A stretch of 64,000 nucleotides of DNA from Phoebastria nigripes (taxonomy: Eukaryota > Chordata > Aves > Procellariiformes > Diomedeidae). Within the stretch, counting starts at the first letter, position 1; every line of letters starts with the position of its first letter. The DNA lies in the NCBI GenBank assembly GCA_035582835.1, contig JAYKAV010003365.1:1300025-1364024 (forward strand), given 5' to 3'. Below, piece by piece: positions 35,901-46,660 of this stretch. The notes under the pieces are model-generated. The model did not search any database. It saw nothing but the letters and a program-made list of their open reading frames with translations, and was not told the origin of the DNA. A program made the translations under genes and the position numbers.

Positions 35901-38900
35901 GTGTTGCCCATAGTGTGATTAGGAGGATCAAAAGATTTTTATTGTTCCGTCAATTCTGCTCTGCCTATTCTAGAAATATCAATGTGATGAGACGTGATTG
36001 TTTACCTGTGCTTGCCTAAAATATGTTTCAAAATTTTCCCTCGTATTTTTAACACTTGATTGCTTTTTTTGTTGTTTCCTTTTTTCTTCTAGAATTCTTC
36101 TGAGAGCCACAATTGTGCCAAAAGCATCTTGACCTCAGACAGGCTGCAGATAGTTGTGACCCTTTCGGAGTTCTTTAACGAAACCTGGGAGGCAGCCAAC
36201 TGTGCAAGTATGTGACTCGTTCTGTAGCTTTCATGCTACTGTTATGACTTAGCTTAACTTTGCCCCTAAAATTTGCACAGATCAGAATTGTATGTATTTG
36301 TTTAAAATACAGACAGAATATAACATAAAAATCCTAAACTAGACCCACTCCAATGAGGGGTACAGGAGCTTTTTATTTTGTAAGGGATACTGCCAAAATC
36401 TGAGGGCACTAGTCTGTCGGAAAAATTAGTTGTTATATAAATATTTCTTTTAGGCTGTTCTTTCAAAAGGTAGTCGTGTTAGTTTCCTTTGTGATCTACA
36501 GACCCTGCTGGAGACTTCCCTTAGCTTCATTGGGGTTTCTTCTGTTTTTCCCAGTCTTCCCATTTTTTAAAAAACTTACATAAGAAACTTTTCCTTGTTT
36601 GTTAATAAAGTCAGTAACTCTGGAATGCTTACACATTGAACAGTATCTGCCTCCACAGCCATGCTTTTTATTTCATTCTATGGGTGGAGGGTGTCCAAGT
36701 CTATCCCTGTAGCTCTGTCCCCATGCTGATGGTGCTGTGCTACGCTTACAGCTGAACTATGGCTTTTTGCCATTCAGCTGGTGTGGGAGTGGGACCCTAC
36801 ACTAATTGGTGCACTAGAAAACAGTGGGAATAGCACTATGAGTGTAAAGATGCTGGGTTTGCTGCAGAGTCTCTTGAGAGCCCAGAAGAGTTTGTTTTCA
36901 TTTGTGAGTCTGGGCTGTGTGAAGGCTGGAAAGGCAGTACAGGAGCAGCTCTGTGGGCTGTGCTGTCCTGCCATGCTTAGCCTGTGACATGCGTGCTGCC
37001 TGCCCAGTGTCCAGCTGAATGCTCACCCTCAATACTGATGGCGCTTCCTTCTTTCAGCAGACTTTTCTAGGATGTTGGCTTGCTCTCACGGTGCTGTTGC
37101 TGAACATCTAAATTCCCAAACCGCTGTTGTTTTCAAGGGTCTGTCTGGTTAGAGCACCTGAAGTGGAGTGGGATGGATGAAAGCAGTGACATGGTAGGGT
37201 TGAGCCTATAACTGGGAGGAAAACCCCAGAGCTCCCCTCAAAGCTGGTGAAATGGTCAGCTCTTTTCTTAAACAATAATAACCTACACTCTGATTTCTAC
37301 TATTGTGTTCATGGTCTAGCTGTTTCCTGGGTGCTCTCTGTTTCATCTCCACTGCTGGTGCTTCTGCTTTCACATAATGGCTGTTACTGTTGCTGGGCAA
37401 AGCCAGATTTGTGGGCTAGAAAATAAAAGTAATGTCTTGTTTTATCTTAAAGTCCAAAGATAATTCAGACCCCCTCTTCAGAAAGCTCTTGATGATAGTC
37501 TTCATCTTCCACTTAATCAAGGCCAATTAATTCTGAAATATGTTCTCGATGAAGAGTTAGGTCAGCAGGTCTGAGACATCAGTGGCGGGCAGATAAGGAA
37601 ACCGCAGTGTTGACTAGACCTGTCTTTTATAGTCAAGAGCTCTTTTTGTAGGAGTGGAGTGTCTGGGGCTTGTCGGCTATGGAAATGTTAGAAATTAGAA
37701 TATCCTGATATTTTTCTTTCTCTTTGACAGATTGTTTAAAGAACAGCAGTGAGGGATTATCAAATTCTACTGTAGAATTCCTGGATTTATTCAATAAATC
37801 TCTGACATGTTTTGAACATAACCTTCAGGTATTTATGCTGTATATTTAAGAGAAGCACTAAATCCTCTAATTGCTAGCAAAATCTTATTTATGCTGAATA
37901 AACTGCAGATACAGATTAGGCAAACAAACTGCTGGTGAGTTTGTGAATTTTAGGCAGATAAAGCAATGATCTGTAAAATGCAGATGTTTACAGATTGAGA
38001 GCCTAAAATTAATTCTAATTGATATTCACCTTGGCTTAATTTTGTATGTAATTGCAATGCTACTTCACATCAGAATTTCTGAATTCACAATAGTTGATAA
38101 TCATGAAGTAAGAAACGGCATGTCTGCATGCTGTAAGTCTCTTTTTCTATCTCTTTGTGGAATTGTTGTCTTCTGACTTAACAATTCAATCTTTAAATAA
38201 CCTTTGGATAATATAGACTAGTTCAGAAAGACCAGCTACCTTAAATAGTTGTAATAGTTCTTTTGACTAGTAAAATTATGGGTAGTTAAAGTTTGTCTAT
38301 ATTGCAAAGGCGATATAACTTAGTGAAATACATGTGGCAATTGTCCTCAAAGAAAATGCCCTAAATAGCCTAAGAAACTGTGTATATTCCATTTCAGTCA
38401 GAAACTGGCCAAGTTCTGGGATCGTTCAATAGTAAAAGTGGGAAAACATGGGTATGGGACAATCTCTGAGGAAACTGTCTGCTTTTTTTATTATTAGTGA
38501 TTTCTAGGAGATGTGCCTTTATAGGCCTTGGTCAGGAGCAGCGTGGACTGGCCTATTGATCACTTCAAGTGTCTGAACTAGAACTTAACCNGGTGGTTGG
38601 TGGGTAGCTGGTACAACCGTTACTGGGTTGGAATATCTTTAGAGATTGTAGTTTTGTTTTCAAGAGTGTCGTATTGCATTCAGGGGTGGTGAAGGCCACA
38701 AATGAAAAGGATTACTTACTATGGCACAGTCTGTCCCTGTCAATATAGCTCAGCAGTAGCAACCTAACAGTTGTTAGGTATGGGCAAACAAAACCAAAAA
38801 CTATTAAGGAACCTGATATCTCTGGCTCCAGAATAACATTTAATTACTAGTAATTATTTTTTTTTTTCTGGGAACTGGTACTTTAAAAATAAGTGTTTAA

Positions 38901-40647
38901 ATAAAAAAGCTGCTAGTTCAAAGAACAGTTTGAGATGCAGAACCTGCAGGAAATGGATCCTGTCCCTAGTGAATTCGAGTTGGTCCCTTTTCCTCCTGCA
39001 TTCTCATGTGAGTTGTCTGGGCCTCTACTCAATCTAGGATGCTAAAAATCTGGATTTTTGGTTCAAACTTGACTCTGGTTTTTAAGGTTTTTTTATAATG
39101 CCATAAANCAGCATTCATACAGTGTTTTATAACCTTAGGGACAAACCATCTATCTGTCACCAAATAACTACACAGAAGTATGTAAAAACTGCAACGAAAC
39201 CTACAAAATGCTGAATGACCTGTATAACAACTTGCAAAGGATGAACAGGCAAGGTGATGAGTCTGGGCACTCCGCACACTTGTGTATCGACGTGGAAGAT
39301 GCAGTAAGTGTTTATTAATACTCAACAGGGAGACCTTGTCATGGAGGTCTTTATTAATCTGAGCCATTTGCACTTGTCTTGCTAAGGATTGCCTTTTCCC
39401 TTTTGGTGTGGGACAGTACTGGCAGCAGTGCCTTTGTCAGGCTGATGGCCTGTGAGGAAGAAGTTAGCCCGGTGGGACTGTCTTGTTATGTCCTGTCCTC
39501 AGTCAATGGCAGCTAGGAGCATGACTGAAGCTCTTGATCACCCGAGTGCATTCTAGTTTAAGTAGCTACACTTTAATTTCTAGTTACTGCAAAGGGGATG
39601 GATTAAAAAAAAAAAAATCGTCTTAATCTTCTGGCTTTTAATACGAAGCTTTACTGCTATTTTTCTAGCCAGTGTAATAATTGGTTCCTTATTACAGCAG
39701 CTGTTTCTAGGGGTCCTCAGCATTGGCGGCATACATTTGGAAAAGCTTTGTTATATTGTGGGGTTTTAAACGGTTGGGCAAAAGGAGTGCTGTCAAAAGT
39801 ACGGCATTAGCCCTGTCCCCGCAGTGTGTCAGCGAGTTCTCTGGGAAACAGGCATGTGGCAATGCTACAGTGTATCTGAGTACAGTCTGGTTTTGAAGCT
39901 TGTAAAAGTTTTGATGTGAAATTTTGGCTCCATTTAAATTGTCTGTTTCTATGTTTCCAGGGATTTGCTTGCTTCTGGGGCGGNGGGCGGATCTGTTAAA
40001 GTGTTATTTTCTGAGGTCATATTTGAACACTTGAATGTCTTGAGGCCTGAGCGTTTGCCATGCAGCACAGCAAAAACGCATGTGCTCGCTTTCACGGCTT
40101 GCTTATGTTTTTCTTTTAGATGAACATCACTCGGAAGCTTTGGAGCAGGACTTTCAACTGTTCTGTTCCCTGCAGTGATACAGTCCCAGTGATTGCAGTT
40201 TCATCCTTTATTCTCTTCCTACCTATTGTTTTTTATCTTAGTAGCTTCCTTCACTCGAAGCAGAAGAAACGGATACTCATTTTGCGTAAGTGGTGGTGCT
40301 GGCATTCGCTGTTAGAGTTGGGTGGTGCCAGAGACCTGCTTGGCTCTTGTGGGAGAGGGGGCCCAGCCAGATCTGCCTGCAGCTGTGCTGACGGCGCTAA
40401 TAGTGACTATTAGTCTGCTGCTGTCCCCTGAAGAAGGGTAGTAAAGAGCTTCAGCCATATCTTTTCATTAAAGTTTCTGGATGTGAACAGAAAGCTGTTT
40501 GCAAGCCTGTGTCGGATAAATAGAGGGAGTGGAGAGACTAGTTTTGTGGAATTCTTTATGTTTAATTTTCATATAATTTTTCCCTTTCTAGCCAAGCGCA
40601 TCCAGTCAAATGCCAGTCTTGTGAACATCCAAGAAAAATACAGCTGA
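32653..40647 (+). CDS. OSTM1: OSTM1, osteopetrosis-associated transmembrane protein 1
   Basis: Six coding exons: 32653-32982, 36093-36207, 37731-37828, 39139-39303, 40120-40285 and 40592-40647. They join in phase to 930 nt, or 309 aa plus stop; the human protein is about 334 aa. All introns are GT-AG. The protein is the heavily glycosylated beta subunit of the ClC-7 chloride/proton exchanger in lysosomes and the osteoclast ruffled border. Loss causes recessive osteopetrosis with neurodegeneration. Visible features are a signal peptide (residues 1-23, Leu/Ala-rich), a Cys-rich luminal domain (CQAC in exon 1, CKNC in exon 4), and at least nine Asn-X-Ser/Thr sites (N111, N139, N153, N160, N170, N191, N200, N238, N249). 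One membrane helix spans residues 257-280, followed by a basic cytosolic tail starting HSKQKKR. The C-terminal half is very close to mammalian OSTM1. The N-terminal 60 residues or so are shorter and divergent. No disruption is seen. Confidence 0.96.
32983..36092 (+). other. OSTM1 intron 1
   Basis: A 3.1-kb intron. Its first 280 bp extend the promoter CpG island. An ancient interspersed repeat lies at about 33925-34310. Otherwise I see no gene or element. The minus-strand frame 32207-33556 (449 codons) overlaps exon 1 and is a GC artefact. Confidence 0.9.
33925..34310 (-). repeat. Ancient CR1/L3-like repeat relic, antisense
   Basis: The plus strand contains diverged versions of phrases typical of a very old amniote repeat read in antisense. 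These are TGGATCAGACCAAAGGAC near 33949, TGTGAAGAAGTATCACTTTC near 34193, and the block that follows ending in GTGCTTGTATTGG. No open frame survives. The family name is tentative and rests on memory of the consensus. Confidence 0.45.
36093..36207 (+). CDS. OSTM1: OSTM1 coding exon 2
   Basis: Residues 111-148 plus the first base of codon 149. The acceptor is TTCTTCTAG and the donor is A|GTATGT. It contains [16 protein letters not shown], near-identical to the mammalian segment, and two glycosylation sites. Confidence 0.95.
36208..37730 (+). other. OSTM1 intron 2
   Basis: A 1.5-kb intron with no recognisable element. The acceptor side has a good pyrimidine tract. Confidence 0.92.
37731..37828 (+). 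CDS. OSTM1: OSTM1 coding exon 3
   Basis: Residues 149-181. The acceptor is CTCTTTGACAG and the donor is CAG|GTATTT. It contains the [13 protein letters not shown] and LTCFEHNLQ motifs with three Asn-X-Ser/Thr sites. Confidence 0.95.
37829..39138 (+). other. OSTM1 intron 3
   Basis: A 1.3-kb AT-rich intron; nothing else identified. Confidence 0.92.
39139..39303 (+). CDS. OSTM1: OSTM1 coding exon 4
   Basis: Residues 182-236. The acceptor is ACCTTAG and the donor is GCA|GTAAGTG. It carries NYTEVCKNC and ends CIDVEDA, as in mammals. The region between them ([14 protein letters not shown]) is the variable part. Confidence 0.95.
39304..40119 (+). other. OSTM1 intron 4
   Basis: An 816-bp intron; nothing else identified. 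Intron 5 (40286-40591) is 306 bp and also featureless. Confidence 0.92.
40120..40285 (+). CDS. OSTM1: OSTM1 coding exon 5 (membrane helix)
   Basis: Residues 237-291 plus one base. It starts [18 protein letters not shown] and then the single transmembrane helix (257-280). The acceptor is TTCTTTTAG and the donor is C|GTAAGTG. This is the most conserved exon. The Cys pair in NCSVPC just before the membrane is retained. Confidence 0.96.
40592..40647 (+). CDS. OSTM1: OSTM1 terminal coding exon 6
   Basis: Residues 292-309, the cytosolic tail ending NIQEKYS. The acceptor is CCCTTTCTAG and the stop TGA is at 40645-40647. The tail keeps the PKR and NIQE motifs of mammals. Confidence 0.94.
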
Positions 40648-43300
40648 GCTGCAAAACAAAACCTGAGAACTGCTGCTGGTATACAGTGGGTACAATTGTG
40701 TTGGAATGAGGCCGGCACAAAAGAGGAGTTAATTATGGTTTAGTGTAATGATACAGAGCAACACAAGTTAAACAAAATGCTGTCTGACTTCTAAGCGAGG
40801 ATATTAACAAACATGACAAGGCAGGGCTGTGTGACACTGTATGGACTCNGGTTTTGAAAAATCTGTGGTTTTTTTCAGTCTCAGGCTGAAGCTGGTGTTT
40901 TTCTGTTTCTGAGCTTTTGTACTTCTCATCAATAGAATAGCTACACTTTCCTGGCATGTTTTTTTTCCTCTTTAATTTATTGTATTTGTTTCACAGAAAC
41001 ATGAGATTCTGAATCTTTTTGAGGTGACTTTCATAGACAGACAAAACTTGAAATGATATTTGATGTTTAATTCCACATAATATTCAGTTTTGCCAGACTT
41101 GGGATGGACAGGAAACAACCTTTAAAAAGAAAAGTTCCCATCTTTTTGATACCTCTCTCTAAAGTCATGCTGCTGGTCTCTGTTGGGGGGGGCAGGGAAA
41201 AAGGCATGAAATATGCAGAGGAAGTGGTAATATATAATGTCCAAAGCCAGCAACAAAAGCAACAGAACTGCCAGTGCTAGACATGAATAATAATCATTTA
41301 TGACTACAGTGTTCAGCTATCTCTGAAACAGGCAGCATATTTAGTCATTTGCACAATTTAACCACTAAAATAATTGCTTTTCAAATGTTAAATTTTCAGA
41401 GGCTTATTTTAGATGTCTGCTTGGGTAACTGAATGCTTCATTATTTGTCTGTTTATTGTGTTATTTCCTTTCCTTTTAATTATCAACGATGGTTTTTTTT
41501 TTTGTTTTTTTTTGCTTTTGTAAAGGAGAAGTGAGGTAAAGTCAAGTCACTGGAGATGCTGAATTTCCTGGTCTAGAGCTTGCTATGGCTTAATACAGAG
41601 GTGTTTACAGGAACTTTGTAGGGAAAATGTTACCTTTTCTAGATAATGTGTTTTAGCAGTAAATGAACCAGGGGCTTCTCTAACTTGAAAACTGTCCTGA
41701 AGGACAGTGAGGATACTGTGTTGGGAATTGATGGCTTTCAAGAAATAGTTTCAAAAATTAGGCCTGTGAAATAGATGAATGTAAACAAATTCAAGCTTGC
41801 AGGATTCCAAAGCTGATGGAGAAATTTGTACAATAACTGCAGGGATCGATAGTGCTACTGACAGGCTGTGGGCACAATTCAACAGCTGCAGCAATACCGA
41901 TGGTTCAGGGCTGAAACGATTTATAGCTGTACTTGAGGTTAATGAATGCCAGAGTCTTTGCTCCCATTTTTAAATGTGTTTTCTAACAGTGAGATAAAAA
42001 TGAATGGCCGTTACAGCTAAAAAATTAAATTTCTCTTGGAACCTGTGTGTCTGACATCTGTCAAAAAAACCTGTGAAATGGTCTTATATATTTGACTTGC
42101 TTTGGAGCCTAGAATATTAAACTTTTCCTTTGCACTAAGGCTCAAATAAATATATAACAATGTAACAATTGTTACCAATTCTTCAAGTCATTGGTTTTCT
42201 TGTTTTTCTTGGGTTTTTTTGTGGGTTTTTTTGAGTTAGGACATACTGTCAGTTTTAAAGTCAATTTGACAGTATATTTAATATTAAGTAAAATACTGTG
42301 TTAGCGATTGGTCCCACCCAAATGATTGCCTTTTTGTATTTTATCAGTAAGAAGTATTTGTCTTCCACTGTTAAACATGTGAATTACTAGGTCAACAGTC
42401 AGTTTGTTCTAGGTAGTTTATAACAATAATAGAAAACTGTGTTTCTCTTGCTTATTACATAAAGTTACCTTCTTGCGGCTGGGAGAGGCATGCTGCCTTT
42501 AAAAAAAAAAAATTATTTTTTTATATCTATTATTCTTAAACTTCAACTTTCTGGGACTTATTCAGCTGCCTGCTCTAATAGCATTACATTGATTTGGGAC
42601 ATCATATGATTGAGAGCTGTTCAAAGCAATCTTTCATTCGTGCAGATAAAGCCAGTTTGTATGTGCAGCATTTCAGAATGACAGCTTTTATACTGTAAGC
42701 AGTGGCTTTTTGAGCACATTCATGTTAAGTAGGTCTGAAAGTCATTACTTTTGGATATGGTGGTTAAGCACTTTAAAAAAAAAAAAAAAAAAAATCAGCT
42801 TTTCTTATTTTCCTGGCTGCTAAGCCAAACGGAAATACTCATGTGACTTTTGTTGTTTTTTATTTTAAAGCAGCAGTAAAGTTTACACTTGAGATTTTTA
42901 ATGTTACATCTACTACTTTCTCCCCCCCCCCCCAGCTTTATACTACTAACTTTCTTTACACAGTGTTATATTTTTGGTAGGATATTTCATATATAAATTG
43001 ATTGAATTCTCTTTATACTCTGTTTCCTAGAGAAATGTGGAAGCACACAGACTGTGTTGAAGGAGAACTAGAATTCTTCTTGCTGCTAGTCTTTCATCTT
43101 TGTTTATTTTTGCCTTTTTGGTATTATATGTACTAAATAGAATGAACTTTGAAATACTAGTTGTTTGTATCTTTTTGTGCAAATAAAGATTTCTTACTGT
43201 GGGGTAGCACTTTGATTCATATTTATACTTACTAGGAAACCTCTAAACATGGAAAGTCAGCTCTAATAAAGATTGTCAATAAACAGTGAACAGTGTGGTT
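40648..43300 (+). other. OSTM1 3' untranslated region
   Basis: About 2.6 kb of AT-rich sequence follows the stop codon without any repeat insertion. Candidate poly(A) signals are AATAAA at about 42148, 43182-43187, 43265-43270 and 43278-43283. The 43182 signal is followed by a G/T-rich element (TGTGGGGTAG), and the last pair by GTGAACAGTGTGG, so cleavage near 43205 or 43300 is likely. Alternative earlier ends are possible. Confidence 0.65.
43182..43187 (+). terminator. Likely OSTM1 poly(A) signal
   Basis: A canonical AATAAA with a downstream GT-rich element within 20-30 bases. A double AATAAA at 43265-43283 is the alternative or distal signal. Confidence 0.6.
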
Positions 43301-45714
43301 ACTTAATTGCTTCATTTGTAGTAGTTTTATACTCCTGCTGTTCTGGGTTTGTGTTCAGAAGCACCTGCTTATTATTTCTCATTATGCCTTTTGCAGGAGA
43401 ACACCATCAGAAAGACATTTTCAAAGCCGTGCTGCACTGAATTACAGAACAAATAAACTGCAACTGCTGAGAAAAGGTGGAGTTTCAGCTCAGTCAAAGC
43501 NGATATGGAAAGGCTCCTGTTAGTTGCAATGGAGTTTCTTGGATGGGTGTGCGTGAGTAAGGCTGGGGGGATAACTTGCTGTCTTTGTGGGGAGGCTTTT
43601 GGTTGCCTGCACTGGCCACTTTCAGCTTCAGCAGGCACCGTGTTGGATTGCTGTTGAGCTGGAAGATTTCCTTAAAAATGGCAATGCAGTGCCTCACCAT
43701 GGAGAGAGCTGGGTGTCTCGCCTGATGGTAGTAGGCTTGTGCACGAGTGGGTATCTCGAAGGCAAATTTAAATCTCTGTGTGTCACTTGCAAGGAACCCC
43801 CAGAAAGGCTGGGAAAGTTGTAATGCCAGCGTGTGAGGTGCGGCTTCAGCTGCAAAACTAGGAATGGTTCTGGTTGCCTGTGTGCTTGGGAGAGGGACTT
43901 AAGAGGGAGTAAGCACAGGAGAAGGGCAAGTGGGAAGAGTGGGGGATTTACCCACTGAGTGGAGCAGAGGGTCAGAGAGTAATTGAGGGTGGAAATGAGG
44001 GTCTGTAAGCACACTCAGAACAAAGTGTTTTGGAGGGAGAGGCTGCTAAAGTTCACAGGTGGTTGAAAGACCCTGAGAAAAGAGTGTACAAATGGGACCT
44101 TGATTGCAGCTGAGCTGGAAAGGGGAGGCTCTGGCTCCTTGGTGGAGGTGAGGCTGGGGACTGGTAGCAAGGAGATGGAGCTGCTGAGCCCAGGTCCCCC
44201 ACTGGTCAGTGATGGGACACGCAGGTGGGCTGCCTGCACAGGTCAGGGAAGGGAGCAAGTAGTGGGATGGCAGCATGGGCTTGCTTCTGGGAAGCTACCT
44301 GAATTGTGTGATGCGGTGGATGGTGTTGAAGTAATCCCGGTTCAAAGGCTCTTTACAAAGCTCCTGTTTTATTTCAGGCTAAGGGTTCATGTTTAGCACT
44401 AAACAGGGGACTTTTTTCTTTAAGACAATCCAAAAATACATGGTTTTTGTGTAATGGCTGCTTTTTTTCCATCTTTATTAAATGCCTGCTACAATCACAA
44501 AATGGCTTCAGTTTCCTAATGTTTTGCTTCTGGTGCTTACTGTCCAGTTAATCAAGTACCATCAAATCTGCTTGCATTTCTGCTAATTTATACATTAGTT
44601 TTCATGCCCTGAATACAGAATTTCTCTGGAATGATAAGCTGTGTGATCAGCAAAGTCACTGCACTCCTAATCAGAACATATGGGTAACTTACAAATTTTG
44701 TTCATATTTTAGTGTAAATTTTCCTTCTGGGACTGGTGTAAGCATTTTTAGCCTGATCTTCGTTAAGTTTGTGCAGAATGCACCTTCTGTATTTTTGCCA
44801 GTGTAAAAAGTTACACATTGGAAGAGCGGAGCCAATAAATTCTGCAACTTCTCTGAAGCGTTGCTTCTCCCAGCATTGTGATCGGTGTCTGTTGCTACTT
44901 GCTGGAGTCAGCCAGGATGCTTCATGTGCAACTAGTAGCCTTGTGTTGTGCTGAGAGTTGAAATGCAGTTGCTGTCTTGGAGACCCTGGTCTAATCCAAG
45001 GCAAAAATAACATGTAAAGGAAGAAAACAGGAGGTGACGTGATTTATGACCAGAGTCAGTTGCAGATGTTTAATACAGGGATACCAGCATCTCTGCAGGC
45101 CATCAGGAGGGTTTCTGGCATGGTCTGTACCCGGGACTGGCTGTGGGCTTAAGCAGCTGTCTGACCAGTGTCTTCTGCTATGGCACACAGCTTCAACACT
45201 TTGCATCTGCTCTGCTTGAAAGATGGTGCTGGTCCCAACTGGTTTCCCCCAGCATCTGCTTCGGGGCCTGAGGAGCTGCCTGAGGCACTTCTGATTTGTG
45301 CTGGCTAATGTGAGCATGTGGGAGCACCCACGAGCATGCATGCTTCTCTGAGGGTGCAGTGGGCCAGGACAGACCTTCACAGCTTGCACAGATTAGCGAT
45401 GAGAGAAGAGGGAGGTTTTCATTTTGCAGGGAGTTTTTGGTACTTTCAGCCTTATACAGAGAAGAAAAAGCTGCATTTTTTCCCCCAGATAAAACAACTT
45501 CCCCACCCCTGTTTCCTGCTGAATCCTTGCTTTGATGTGTTTGTGTATCGTGTGTGGGANGGGAGCTTGCTTACTGCAGATGTCATTGGTGTTTTATAGG
45601 GGATCTCCACTCTACATGGATCTAGACAGATTGCTGAGGGGAGGCTGTTTGGCGTTGGGGAACACTTTGCTTTCACCTAAACCTTAACTGCTTCTTCTCC
45701 TGTCAGCCCTGCTT

Positions 45715-45775
45715 TGAGACCCTTGGAGGTCACCTAGTCCAAGTCTCTGCTCAAGCAGGGCCACCTCCAAAGTTG
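45715..45775 (-). repeat. CR1 relic, antisense 3' portion
   Basis: The plus strand reads CTTGGAGGTCACCTAGTCC followed by CTGCTCAAGCAGGGCCACCT. This is the reverse complement of the CR1 3' region. Only about 60 bp are recognisable. Confidence 0.7.
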
Positions 45776-46079
45776 CTTGTACTCATTTCTCTGAGCTGTG
45801 GCAAGGATAGTGCTGGGGAATCGGCACTGTGGGGAAGGAATACGGGGAATACTCAACAGGATAGTATAGTATAGCTTTGAAAGGAGCCTGCTGCTTGAAG
45901 TGTGAGCTGGGTTTGGGCTTTTTTGCTTCTGTGCATCTTCCTTGCAAACAGGAATGGGCAGAATAGGGCCAACCAGGTGGCAGGATGGCAGGGACGCTGT
46001 TGAAATGTTTTGCAGAGTCAGAGACGCAAAGTTGTATCGAGTAAACTGCTAATTATTTTTTAAAAATAACTTAATGAGT

Positions 46080-46660
46080 TGTGGTGGAAATAAGTTAAAT
46101 AGTTACATGAACTCTGAAATCTTCCCCTACTCCCATTCGAGGTGAAAATATTGGAAAGCTCTTTTCAAATATTTAATAAAAGAGCTAGTAGCTCTGCTGA
46201 AGTTTTAACTTTTAATACTGAAAATTCTCCTCTGTTGCCAGCACAGTAAGTATCATGGATTGCTGCAATTAAACCAGTGCCTTAAGTTATTCATAATACT
46301 CTTTCTGGGCAGCATTCCCACCTGCTTAATCTGTGCTATACAAGCGTTTATTAGAACTGACTGTTGAAAAACGCCAAGCTAAATCAGACCCTAAGAAAGA
46401 AAAAAATCAGTATGATGCCCTAAACTGGTTTAATATGTCTTTCCTCTTCAATAATCCTACACGTTACTGATTTATTTGCTGTAATGAACATGCCATTCAA
46501 CCGAAACAAGATTAGCTGCTTAAACCGCAGCATTAAGCACGGAGCAACTTTAATGCTGCTTTATGTTTCATTGTAATGCTTAGCACTTAGTGTTGTCTCT
46601 TTCTCTCCTCTGCAATAAAGAGTTTGTGTGAGGATCACAAAGGGCTCCAGAGTGGTGTTT
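46080..46660. promoter_or_regulatory. AT-rich block, possible conserved non-coding element
   Basis: Repeat-free AT-rich sequence with many TTAAT/ATTA cores and sites such as GCAATTAAACC and TTTATTAGAACTG. It resembles conserved intergenic elements by texture only. No conservation data are available. Confidence 0.2.
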